Origin: JAWPMT01 sp965229785
GTDB lineage: Bacteria; Bacteroidota; Bacteroidia; Cytophagales; Cyclobacteriaceae
Assembly (NCBI GenBank): GCA_965229785.1
Contig: CBDDJS010000001.1
Location: 2,542,001 to 2,606,000 of the forward strand
DNA length: 64,000 nt
Reading direction: 5' to 3'
The notes under the pieces were generated by a model that saw nothing but the letters and a program-made list of their open reading frames with translations, was not told where the DNA came from and made no database searches. Position numbers and translations under genes: made by a program. Positions within the stretch are counted from its first letter, which is position 1. Every line of letters begins with the position of its first letter. Of this stretch, positions 36,032 to 43,827 are shown piece after piece.

Positions 36032-37108
36032 ATGCAAACCGAAGATTTCGTCCATTTGATCTTTTTCGCTGCCGCCTGCCAGGGGCTGGTGCTGGCGCTT
36101 GTTTTCTGGCGACGAGCTGACAAGGATGAGGCAGCCTTTAAATGGCTATCAGGCATTTTTTTGACCTTTGCTCTGATTCTTTTGCATTGGGTAGCTTTCT
36201 GGCAAGGTCTGTATCAAAACGGATTCAGAGGAATCAGCATGATCGCGGGAACACTGGATTTTGCATTGGCTCCTTTGATCTATTTTTTCATCAGAAGTCT
36301 GCAATCACCGACCTTCCGATTTAAAAAAAGCCATTCATGGCACTTTCTGCCCTTCCTGGTCTTCTTTCCTATGGCTCTTATTTCCGTGTTGACCATTGTC
36401 ATATCCTCAACATCGATCCTCACCAGCGCTCAGGAATTTAGCAGATACCGATTGATCTATCTGATTGTTGAAAATGGGCAGTTCGCAGGCTATGGCATAT
36501 GGCTCTTCATACAATCCCGGAACAAAATGCATCAGTGGATACAAGGCATTTGCCTGCTTTTTGTGATCTATTTCTGTGGCCGAATAGCCTATTCAACGCT
36601 GGCCATATCCTCACTGATCACTCCGGCCATTGATTATGTACTTTCAGTCATCATTAGCACTTCCATTTTTTCAATGGCCTATCTGAACCAATTGAAACCG
36701 ATCAATCTGCGAACTCGGAAGTCTTACGAAAAGAGCTCACTAAGCAAGGATCATGAGCACATCATAAGCGATGAGATCGTCGATCATATCATTGCTCAAA
36801 AACGGTTCCTTGACAATGACTATTCAATCAATGTTTTGTCCGAAGAATTATCCATTCCCAGGCATCACATATCACAAGCCCTGAACCAACACCTCGGCAA
36901 GTCCTTCAGTACCCTAATCAATGAATTGAGGATAGAAGAATCGATGCAAATCCTTCAAGATCCTAACAGGCATCATGAAAAGATCATGGGAGTGGCCATC
37001 GCCTCCGGATTTAACAACAAGGTATCTTTCAACAAGTACTTCAAAGAAAAGACGGGTGTCTCTCCGCTCGAATTCCGAAAACAACACCTGGAAGCGGTAG
37101 AAAAGTAA
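36032..37108 (+). CDS. Membrane-anchored AraC-family regulator
   Basis: 358 residues from the ATG at 36032. About seven hydrophobic helices occupy residues 5-225 (LIFFAAACQGLVLALVFW, GICLLFVIYFCGRIAY). The C-terminal 100 residues are an AraC helix-turn-helix pair: YSINVLSEELSIPRHHISQA and IMGVAIASGFNNKVSFNKYF, followed by the FKEKTGVSPLEFRK signature. The architecture is frequent in Bacteroidota and implies signal sensing in the membrane coupled directly to DNA binding. The NHL-repeat lipoprotein gene follows 101 bases later and may be its target. Confidence 0.9.
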   Translation: MQTEDFVHLIFFAAACQGLVLALVFWRRADKDEAAFKWLSGIFLTFALILLHWVAFWQGLYQNGFRGISMIAGTLDFALAPLIYFFIRSLQSPTFRFKKSHSWHFLPFLVFFPMALISVLTIVISSTSILTSAQEFSRYRLIYLIVENGQFAGYGIWLFIQSRNKMHQWIQGICLLFVIYFCGRIAYSTLAISSLITPAIDYVLSVIISTSIFSMAYLNQLKPINLRTRKSYEKSSLSKDHEHIISDEIVDHIIAQKRFLDNDYSINVLSEELSIPRHHISQALNQHLGKSFSTLINELRIEESMQILQDPNRHHEKIMGVAIASGFNNKVSFNKYFKEKTGVSPLEFRKQHLEAVEK

Positions 37109-37209
37109 ATTCCGGTAATTATTTACCCTTTCCTCTTACATCGATTGTTCTTTTGACAAGAACCCCCGGGCCACTTTTCTGCTGATCCGGACGGTCATAA
37201 ACTCAAATT

Positions 37210-38127
37210 ATGAAACAGATAAATTCATGGTTAATTATGGTTTTTCTTTTTAGCATCATCTCTATTTTTTTCGGCTGCTCAACAGATGGGGAGACCGATC
37301 CTGAACCTACTGGAAAATTTGCCTTACCGGAAGGCTATCACATCTATGTTAGTGACGTACCAAATTTTGATCAACCCTCCTGGAAGATCATCAAATATGA
37401 TCACAATGGTGAAAACGCGGAAGTCTTTACTGAAGAAGAGCTTGCCTGGCCGCAGGACCTGGTCTTTTTGGAAGATCGTGGTGAAGTTCTGATCTCCAAC
37501 TTATCCTCCGGAAAGATCAATAGACACAACAGCACTACAGGTGCATTTATCGCCACGTTTGCTTCGGACATTTCGGGGCCCACCCGAACGAAAATCGGTC
37601 CTGATGGTCTTCTTTATGTCTTACAATGGGCCGGAAATGGCAAAGTATTGCGTTATGACCTGGATGGCAACCTGATTGATGAGTTCACTGATACAGGTAT
37701 CCCTCAATCCATCGGACTGGATTGGGATGATTCAGGAAATCTGTATGTATCCTCTTTCCAAAGCAATCAGGTCACTCGTTTTGATACCGAGGGTAAAAGT
37801 CAGGGGGTTTTCACCGCCAGCGGAAACACACAAGGGCCTACAAACATTTGGTTTAATTCTGCGGGAAACCTCATGGTCAATGATTGGAAAGCCGGAAAAA
37901 TCGTTGTTTTCGACAATGAAGGACAATTCGTAGAAACTTTTGCTACCGGATTAAGTCAGGTAGAGGGCGTGAGTGTGCTTGAAGATGGCAGTCTCTTGAT
38001 CGGAAATGGTGGAACTGGCGCTGTTAAGTTATTCGATGCAGAAGGAAATTTCATCGAAGATTATGTGGAATCCCGATCGGGCGGATTAGGGAAACCCAAT
38101 GCAGTAATCGTCAGAAAAGTAAATTAA
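37210..38127 (+). CDS. NHL/SMP-30-like beta-propeller lipoprotein
   Basis: 305 residues. The lipobox signal ends SIFFGCS (Cys23). The mature protein has six repeated blades of the NHL type: GLLYVLQWAGNGKVLRYDLD, GNLYVSSFQSNQVTRFDTEG, GNLMVNDWKAGKIVVFDNEG, GSLLIGNGGTGAVKLFDAEG. Each repeat contains the Asp-x-x-Gly turn and the Val/Leu-x-x-Phe-Asp closing strand. The propeller probably faces the periplasm or the cell surface and binds protein, carbohydrate or a small ligand; no enzymatic residues are evident. Confidence 0.88.
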   Translation: MKQINSWLIMVFLFSIISIFFGCSTDGETDPEPTGKFALPEGYHIYVSDVPNFDQPSWKIIKYDHNGENAEVFTEEELAWPQDLVFLEDRGEVLISNLSSGKINRHNSTTGAFIATFASDISGPTRTKIGPDGLLYVLQWAGNGKVLRYDLDGNLIDEFTDTGIPQSIGLDWDDSGNLYVSSFQSNQVTRFDTEGKSQGVFTASGNTQGPTNIWFNSAGNLMVNDWKAGKIVVFDNEGQFVETFATGLSQVEGVSVLEDGSLLIGNGGTGAVKLFDAEGNFIEDYVESRSGGLGKPNAVIVRKVN

Positions 38128-38175
38128 AGACCTTACAACTAGTTCTTTTTACCTTTAGATGCTGAGCGATAGCAG

Positions 38176-38209
38176 ATCGGCCGCAAATAAATTGTGGCCG
38201 ATTTTTTTT
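38176..38209 (+). terminator. Intrinsic terminator after the NHL lipoprotein gene
   Basis: ATCGGCCGCAA and TTGTGGCCGAT pair with one mismatch, followed by seven to eight Ts. It lies 48 bases after the stop at 38127. Confidence 0.85.
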
Positions 38210-38318
38210 ATCCAGGTTACACCAAGATAGGGAGTAAATCATATGACCCTTAAACAACCCATCATTACAGTAGCTGAAGATAATGATGTACAATTGCATG
38301 ATCATCAGCCACAAGTAC

Positions 38319-39629
38319 ATGACCGAGTCTACTTATCAGAACAAACACTGGCCATTATACCAGCGCATTTTATTCAGGTTCTTTTTTATCTATTTTTTGC
38401 TCTCAACCGCCATTTGGGGATGGTTAGGGAGTATACCCTGGCTTTCGTTTTTGAGTACGTTCAGTAATTCTTTCAGCAGTTTTTACACGGAACTCTTTAA
38501 TGATTACATCTATCAGATCAAAGAGGAATTAGTGCCAACTCGAGGAAGTGGAGATACTTCCATGGGTTGGGCGACACTCTATGCCCAATTATTCCTTTCC
38601 CTAATGGGTAGCATCCTTTGGTCCATTTTGGATCGTAAGCGTACTCACTATTACTGGAGTCACCTGGCCTTACGTAACGTGGTACGGTACTATATCATCC
38701 TCTTTGCTTTCATTTATGGGGCGATCAAAGTGTATGGACTTCAGATGCCTTCTCCTTCCAATAGCTATTACGCAACTGATCTGGGACATTTTACAGGGAT
38801 GCGTTTTTCCTGGAATTTTATCGGTTACTCCAAAGGATATGAATTCTTCAGTGGGCTGATGGAATTGTTTGTGGGCATATTTCTCCTTTATCGAAGAACA
38901 ATCGTATTGGGTGCATTGCTGGGAATAGGTGTATTCGCCAATGTCTTTTTGCTTAACATGAGCTATGATATACCTGTTAAGATATTCTCTTTCCAGTTAT
39001 TGTTTGCGTGCGTATTCATTTGCCTGAACAACCACAATCGCATCACTCAGTTCCTGATCTTCAACAAATCGGTCACTCCCGATACTTCCTGGGACATCCC
39101 GTACTTCAAGTCATGGGTAAAACCAGCTAGAATCATTCTCAAGAGTGTATTTATCCTGGTTTTTGCCCTGTATCCTATGTATAATTATTATTCGTTTTAT
39201 GCCTCGGTAAACAGCCGCGAAACCACTCCTCCTTTTCAAAACGGGTTCTATGAAGTACAACAATTTATCCTTGATGGGGACACTATTCCTCCGGAAAGAG
39301 GATCCTGGTGGCATTGGCAAGATGTCGCGATCGACCAATCCGGCAGAGGAAGTATTGGCCTGGTGGATTCTACTTTCCGGGTTCGTTACGGGCGATCGTA
39401 CTTCAGTTATGAACTGGATTCTGCGGAGACCACACTGTCTATTAAACAATCCTCAAGTGATGTATTTACGCTATTTAAAGGCACCTATGTGAAATTGAAT
39501 GACCGAGACCTTCAATTAACAGGGACTTACAAAAGAAAACATGATTTACAAGTGCGACTCATCTGGCAAGAGCGAGATTATCCTCTTGCCAGAAAGGAGT
39601 TCAACTGGATATTGGAAAGTGTCCCTTAG
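38319..39629 (+). CDS. Large DoxX-like multi-pass membrane protein
   Basis: 436 residues from the Met at 38319 (MTESTYQNKHWPLYQRILFR); starts at 38283 and 38298 are open but add unlikely residues. It begins with a helix (FRFFFIYFLLSTAIWGWL), then an extracytoplasmic loop with the RGSGDT block. Five to six helices follow, containing YGAIKVYGLQMPSPS, MRFSWNFIGYSKGYEFFSGL and NMSYDIPVKIFSFQ. These blocks match the long DoxX-annotated proteins of Bacteroidota. The last 120 residues are a beta-rich soluble domain. Function unknown. Its stop overlaps that of the convergent thiolase by 4 bases. Confidence 0.82.
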   Translation: MTESTYQNKHWPLYQRILFRFFFIYFLLSTAIWGWLGSIPWLSFLSTFSNSFSSFYTELFNDYIYQIKEELVPTRGSGDTSMGWATLYAQLFLSLMGSILWSILDRKRTHYYWSHLALRNVVRYYIILFAFIYGAIKVYGLQMPSPSNSYYATDLGHFTGMRFSWNFIGYSKGYEFFSGLMELFVGIFLLYRRTIVLGALLGIGVFANVFLLNMSYDIPVKIFSFQLLFACVFICLNNHNRITQFLIFNKSVTPDTSWDIPYFKSWVKPARIILKSVFILVFALYPMYNYYSFYASVNSRETTPPFQNGFYEVQQFILDGDTIPPERGSWWHWQDVAIDQSGRGSIGLVDSTFRVRYGRSYFSYELDSAETTLSIKQSSSDVFTLFKGTYVKLNDRDLQLTGTYKRKHDLQVRLIWQERDYPLARKEFNWILESVP

Positions 39630-40825
39630 ACCCGTTCCAAAACTGTAGCATATCCCTGCCCTACCCCCACGCAAAGGGTACAAAGGGCATATTTGGCATT
39701 TCGTTCATGCAGCTCAACAGTAGCAGTTTGAAGTAACCTTGAGCCAGTCATTCCCAGAGGGTGACCGATGGCAATGGCTCCTCCATTAGGATTGAGCCGC
39801 GGGTCACGATCATCCAATCCCCAGGAACGCGTACAAGCCAATACTTGTGCCGCGAAAGCCTCATTCAATTCGATGATATCCATATCATCCATGGTCAAAC
39901 CGGCCTTCTCCAACGCTTTGACAGACGCTTCAACCGGACCCACTCCCATGATGCGGGGTTCCACTCCTACCACTTGTGAACTCACAATACGGGCCTTCGG
40001 TGTAAGGTTCATTTCCTTAACAGCTTTTTCTGAAGCGATCAACATGGCGGCTGCTCCATCATTCAGTCCTGAAGCATTTCCGGCAGTAACAGAGCCGTCT
40101 CTCTTAAAAGCAGGTTTGAGTTTTGCCAAACCTCCGAGATTCGTATCTTCTCGAATAAATTCGTCCTGATCGAAAACGATGGGGTCCTTCTTTCGCTGTG
40201 GAATACTTACCGGAACAATTTCTTTACTTAACCGACCATTGGCACGTGCTGCCGAGGCTTTTTGTTGACTCCACAAGGCAAACTGATCCTGGTCTTCACG
40301 ACTGATGGTATCTCGTTCTACAAGGTTTTCAGCGGTTTGCCCCATGGCATCAATGCCATATTGCTCTTGCATTTTTGGATTCACAAAACGCCATCCGAAG
40401 CTACTATCATATAGCTTGGCGTCTGCACCAAATGGCATCGCCGATTTGGACATCACTAATGGTCCACGCGTCATCTGCTCCACCCCTCCGGTAATGAAAA
40501 GGTCTCCATCTCCGGTTTTGATCGCCCTGTGCGCATGAATCGCAGCGGACATACCCGATGAACACAATCGATTGACGGTCTCGCCTGGAACTGTGATTGG
40601 TAAGCCAGCCAACAATGCGGCCATTCGTGCGACATTTCGATTATCTTCACCCGCCTGATTGGCACAACCAAAGATCACATCATCAATGCGTTCAGGATCA
40701 ATGTCATTGCGATTCATCAATTCCCGAATCGGGATCACAGCAAGATCATCCGCACGAACGGGAGATAAGGTTCCTCGAAACTTTCCAATGGGGGTACGAA
40801 TAGCATCAACAATGTAGCTTTCCAT
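39626..40825 (-). CDS. Acetyl-CoA C-acyltransferase (thiolase, PcaF/PaaJ-like)
   Basis: 399 residues from the second Met (40825). The nucleophilic cysteine sits in VNRLCSSGMSA (Cys88), the general-base His in IAIGHPLGMTGSR, and the second Cys in LCTLCVGVGQGYATVL. FGCANQAGEDNRNVARMAAL is characteristic of the 3-oxoadipyl-CoA thiolases of beta-ketoadipate and phenylacetate degradation. No other gene of those pathways lies nearby, so a general fatty-acid beta-oxidation role remains possible. It has its own probable promoter upstream. Confidence 0.92.
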   Translation of the reverse strand: MESYIVDAIRTPIGKFRGTLSPVRADDLAVIPIRELMNRNDIDPERIDDVIFGCANQAGEDNRNVARMAALLAGLPITVPGETVNRLCSSGMSAAIHAHRAIKTGDGDLFITGGVEQMTRGPLVMSKSAMPFGADAKLYDSSFGWRFVNPKMQEQYGIDAMGQTAENLVERDTISREDQDQFALWSQQKASAARANGRLSKEIVPVSIPQRKKDPIVFDQDEFIREDTNLGGLAKLKPAFKRDGSVTAGNASGLNDGAAAMLIASEKAVKEMNLTPKARIVSSQVVGVEPRIMGVGPVEASVKALEKAGLTMDDMDIIELNEAFAAQVLACTRSWGLDDRDPRLNPNGGAIAIGHPLGMTGSRLLQTATVELHERNAKYALCTLCVGVGQGYATVLERV

Positions 40826-41186
40826 CAATAAAAAGGGGTTAAATCAATTCAGTGCAAGGTACTATGAATTTAGTTAAGCCAACCAAACACTATTTGGAAA
40901 TCAACTCATAGACCTTACCTATTCACTCGATTTAGAAGATCAACAGTGAAAACTCACAAGAAAGTTCGGCAATCCAATATCTCACACTCGTTATCCTTCG
41001 GCCAGCATAATTTCATCATGTCTAACAACCATCACCTGTCTAATCCCTGGCACCAACTAGCGGAACCAGTTAATTTTTCCCTGGAAACGAAAATCATAAC
41101 GAACAAGCAATCGGGGCGACATCTTGGTGGAACTATTATCGACAGCCCAACCTTCTAGTCTTGAATTTGACTTAAAACTTCGTCCC
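40826..41186. other. Gene-free divergent intergenic region (361 bases)
   Basis: This lies between the thiolase (minus) and DUF1348 (plus) genes. It contains the candidate thiolase promoter at 40854-40887 and, nearer the plus-strand gene, a TTTGA stretch around 41167. A 70-codon GTG-started frame inside it has no recognisable protein character. I see no RNA gene or repeat here. Confidence 0.5.
40854..40887 (-). promoter_or_regulatory. Candidate promoter of the thiolase gene
   Basis: On the minus strand TTTG (40884-40887), 22 bases, then TACCTTGC (40854-40861), matching TAnnTTTG at 6 of 8 positions. The distance to the start codon is 28 bases. Confidence 0.35.
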
Positions 41187-41600
41187 ATGGAAATTAGAAA
41201 ACCGGTCCCTCCATTTACACTGGAGACAGCTAAGCAAAAGATACAAGCTGCTGAAGATGCCTGGAATACCAAAAACCCGGAAAAAGTATCTCTTGCTTAC
41301 ACACCTGATAGCGAATGGAGAAACCGGGATTTATTCATCAACGGCAGAGAAGAGATTGTTGCGTTTCTAACCGACAAATGGCAAAAGGAACTAAACTACA
41401 GGCTGAAGAAGGAATATTGGGCGCATACGGATAATCGGATCGCGGTACGTTTCGAATATGAATATCACGACAAAGACGGTCAATGGTGGCGCGCTTATGG
41501 CAATGAAAACTGGGAATTCAATGAACAAGGGCTCATGCAAAAAAGATTTGCCAGTATTAATGATTTGGCCATTGAAGAGAAGGACCGCAAACTGAAATAA
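41187..41600 (+). CDS. DUF1348 / NTF2-like protein
   Basis: 137 residues from the ATG at 41187, where family similarity begins (IRKPVPPFTLETAKQKIQAA). DUF1348 hallmarks follow: AYTPDSEWRNRDLFINGREE, WQKELNYRLKKEYWAHTDNR and WWRAYGNENWEFNEQGLMQK, ending in a DRKLK tail. The fold is the NTF2/SnoaL cone, which usually binds a small hydrophobic ligand. Members are cytosolic, about 140-155 residues long and uncharacterised. It seems to be a single-gene unit. Confidence 0.88.
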   Translation: MEIRKPVPPFTLETAKQKIQAAEDAWNTKNPEKVSLAYTPDSEWRNRDLFINGREEIVAFLTDKWQKELNYRLKKEYWAHTDNRIAVRFEYEYHDKDGQWWRAYGNENWEFNEQGLMQKRFASINDLAIEEKDRKLK

Positions 41601-41615
41601 CCTGCGATATCAACT

Positions 41616-41641
41616 CGTATCTCGGCCTAGGTCGAGATACG
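41616..41641. terminator. Near-perfect 26-base palindrome between convergent genes
   Basis: CGTATCTCG-GCCTAGGT-CGAGATACG: 9-base arms, with the loop itself nearly palindromic. It lies between the stops of the DUF1348 gene (41600) and the barrel gene (41654). There is no T-run on either side, so it is a possible bidirectional factor-assisted terminator or a protein-binding site. Confidence 0.5.
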
Positions 41642-41653
41642 ATGTTTAAAACC

Positions 41654-42922
41654 TTATCCTCCATTACCTGAAAATATAGCAGGTTTAAACGTGATCATGG
41701 ACCAACCCCAGTAATTCAGGGTATTGCTATTCCCTGACTTGAACATTCCCAGGGTATCTGTTCCCTGGAGGGTGCTGAATCCTAAATTCCATACAACACC
41801 TTTGGCGATCGTCAATTTGTAAACTAAATCCACCTCATGCCCAAGCGAGCCGGACATACTTCCTCCATCCGAATCTGTAATTTGCACCGGGGAATTGAAC
41901 TGATGGAAGTGGGCCAATAAAGACGATTTCTTCCCCAATTTCCAATTGGTCTTAAGGTAAAAATCCATCAATCCGATGTTACCATGGGGATTACCCACAA
42001 AGAAATAATCCATTAGACCATAAAACTTGTGATTGGTGCCAAACAGGGGCGCAAATGCGTTGACTTCAGAATCACCGGGTTCAGTACCACTTAGCAGGTC
42101 TCCTCCTATTTCCAATGAATGATCGCCAACCTTGATTTGCAACGCCAGGGCGATCATGTAAGCATTTACATCAACCCCTGCAGCGTTCTCTCCAAATTGA
42201 TAATAGCCTTCGAAAGTCAATTTTGGGCCTCCCAACTTCTGTTGCCAAAACGTGCCCAATGTCTGTATGTGATTCACCGTAGAATCCGGCGATTGAAAAC
42301 CATTCCTCAATAGCAATACTGATATATTTCCTGATTCATAGGTTTGATTCAACCATGAAAACTGGAGTGTCTTATAGTTGTTAACACCACTATAAAAGGT
42401 ATCGAAGAGCCGAGCAGGTTCGGGGCGACTATTCACTGTTTCCTGATTGAACGCCAACCCCGCATGCCATTTGAAACCATTTTCACCGCTGTATTCATAT
42501 TTTAACAAGTCGTGGGACCTGCTCTGCTGAGCCCATGCCAGGTTACCAAGAATGCGCGCATTGTCGTAGTTTAACTCCTGTCTTCCAAATTTGAGCAACG
42601 AACCTCCACCAAAGTCATAAGCCGCCCAGGCTTCGTTGAAGTTAAGCAGGGCATTATCAGTTTTATAGATCTGGCTTGTTCCGCCCCAGAAGCGCACATC
42701 CTGAAGCGAAAGCTTCATAGAAAGCTTATCTTTTTTGTATGATGTTATAAGCCTGGTTCGCTGTTCGATGAAGAATGCAGCCTCCGTTTCACTGGAGTTG
42801 AAGGTCTTAAAGCCATCCCTATATTCAGCACGAGGGCGAATCTCTGCGGTGATGTTCAATTGAGCAAATACGGAAGTGCACAGGGTCAGCATCAACCCAG
42901 CGAAAAGGGTAATCTTTTTCAT
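41654..42922 (-). CDS. Alginate-export-domain outer-membrane barrel
   Basis: 422 residues. The signal peptide ends at SVFAQ (residue 20). The mature protein starts NITAEIRPRAEYRDGFKTF and contains the AlgE/alginate-export features RTRLITSYKKDKLSMKLSLQ, LLKFGRQELNYDNARILGN and WAQQSRSHDLLKY, then alternating amphipathic strands to the C-terminus. It probably forms an outer-membrane porin of about 16-18 strands; alginate as a substrate is not implied, because this family is broad in Bacteroidota. It starts 23 bases after the cheX stop on the same strand, so it may be the last gene of the chemosensory operon. Confidence 0.87.
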   Translation of the reverse strand: MKKITLFAGLMLTLCTSVFAQLNITAEIRPRAEYRDGFKTFNSSETEAAFFIEQRTRLITSYKKDKLSMKLSLQDVRFWGGTSQIYKTDNALLNFNEAWAAYDFGGGSLLKFGRQELNYDNARILGNLAWAQQSRSHDLLKYEYSGENGFKWHAGLAFNQETVNSRPEPARLFDTFYSGVNNYKTLQFSWLNQTYESGNISVLLLRNGFQSPDSTVNHIQTLGTFWQQKLGGPKLTFEGYYQFGENAAGVDVNAYMIALALQIKVGDHSLEIGGDLLSGTEPGDSEVNAFAPLFGTNHKFYGLMDYFFVGNPHGNIGLMDFYLKTNWKLGKKSSLLAHFHQFNSPVQITDSDGGSMSGSLGHEVDLVYKLTIAKGVVWNLGFSTLQGTDTLGMFKSGNSNTLNYWGWSMITFKPAIFSGNGG

Positions 42923-42945
42923 AGTAAATTAGTTAAGCGGAATAT

Positions 42946-43434
42946 TTATTCCAATCCGATCACAACGAATGCTTCATGTTGCTTCCAGGAAATGGGAATC
43001 ACAAACACTGGCACATCATCCGGAAACTTGATATTTTCGGGTTGCCCCTGAAAAACAATAGGAACGGAGATCATAAAATCATTCCCGTAGCTTTCACGCA
43101 CATTTCCAGAGATCACGTTACTCACTTCTCCTGCCATATCAGCAATTTGGTCGGTGTTAGGGTTGTCGTTCAGTAGAAAGATGCTGATCAGGTCCTTGTA
43201 CAGGCTTTGTTCACCGGAGATGTAAACAAACCCCTTGCGGTTTCCGGATATGCCAATCATTCCGGTAAAGTCCTTTAAGGCTACCGATTCTTTGTCTTTG
43301 ACATAAGGCACTCCGGTTTCTGATTTTTCGATATGCTGTTTGCTCACCTGACTCAAGTGAGCAAAATACTTGTGAACCGCCGAAATGAATAGCTGACAAG
43401 TTGCTTCAAATTCTTCTTTATTGACTGTTTTCAT
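42946..43434 (-). CDS. CheX-like phosphatase of CheY-P
   Basis: 162 residues, no signal peptide. The CheC/CheX/FliY phosphatase core is visible: YKDLISIFLLNDNPNTDQIA, then MAGEVSNVISGNVRESYG, which has the E-x-x-N spacing (Glu and Asn of AGEVSN) required for catalysis, and a C-terminal VPVFVIPISWKQHEAFVVIG strand pair. Known CheX proteins remove phosphate from CheY. The cheY-like gene lies 26 bases upstream and the kinase upstream of that, so this is the sink of the same signalling unit. Confidence 0.9.
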   Translation of the reverse strand: MKTVNKEEFEATCQLFISAVHKYFAHLSQVSKQHIEKSETGVPYVKDKESVALKDFTGMIGISGNRKGFVYISGEQSLYKDLISIFLLNDNPNTDQIADMAGEVSNVISGNVRESYGNDFMISVPIVFQGQPENIKFPDDVPVFVIPISWKQHEAFVVIGLE

Positions 43435-43460
43435 GTTACTAGCTTTAGGTATTTGGTTGA

Positions 43461-43823
43461 TTATTCGCGATCAAGCATTTCATCAAAGCCTTGCTTTAAC
43501 TCTTCGGGATCTACCGGTTTCAGGAAAAACCCCGTGGCTCCTTTATCTATTGCCTGTAAACCAGTCAATTTATCTGATAAGGCCGTAATGATCATGACAT
43601 GGGTGTCCGGATTGATGTCCATGATTTTTTCGAGGCATTCCAGTCCATCCATTTCCGGCATGGTGATATCCAGTGTCACCACATCGGGACGTTCACTTTC
43701 GACGATTTTAAGCGCATCATTACCGTTAGATGCAGTTCCGATAATTTCAAGGTCATAGTCTTCAAGATACCGCTCAATGGTATCTCGCATGACCATGGAA
43801 TCATCCACGATCAGTAGCTTCAT
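43461..43823 (-). CDS. CheY-like single-domain response regulator
   Basis: 120 residues, one receiver domain. Acidic pocket Asp7-Asp8, phosphoacceptor Asp52 (VVTLDITMPEMDG), conserved Thr80-Ala81 and Lys102 (FFLKPVDPEEL) are all in place. There is no output domain, so it must act by protein contact or as a phosphate shuttle. It starts 4 bases after the kinase stop and is followed by cheX, giving a compact kinase-receiver-phosphatase set. Confidence 0.94.
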   Translation of the reverse strand: MKLLIVDDSMVMRDTIERYLEDYDLEIIGTASNGNDALKIVESERPDVVTLDITMPEMDGLECLEKIMDINPDTHVMIITALSDKLTGLQAIDKGATGFFLKPVDPEELKQGFDEMLDRE

Positions 43824-43827
43824 ACAG

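Noticed and set aside
38243..38467. 74-codon frame before the DoxX-like gene
   Set aside because: It overlaps the first helix of the DoxX-like protein in another frame; the DoxX frame has family similarity, this one does not.
39768..40169. 133-codon frame on the plus strand
   Set aside because: Antisense to the thiolase, which has all its catalytic motifs; no protein character of its own.
40946..41158. 70-codon GTG-started frame in the thiolase/DUF1348 gap
   Set aside because: No recognisable domain, signal or membrane segment, and no coupling with neighbours.
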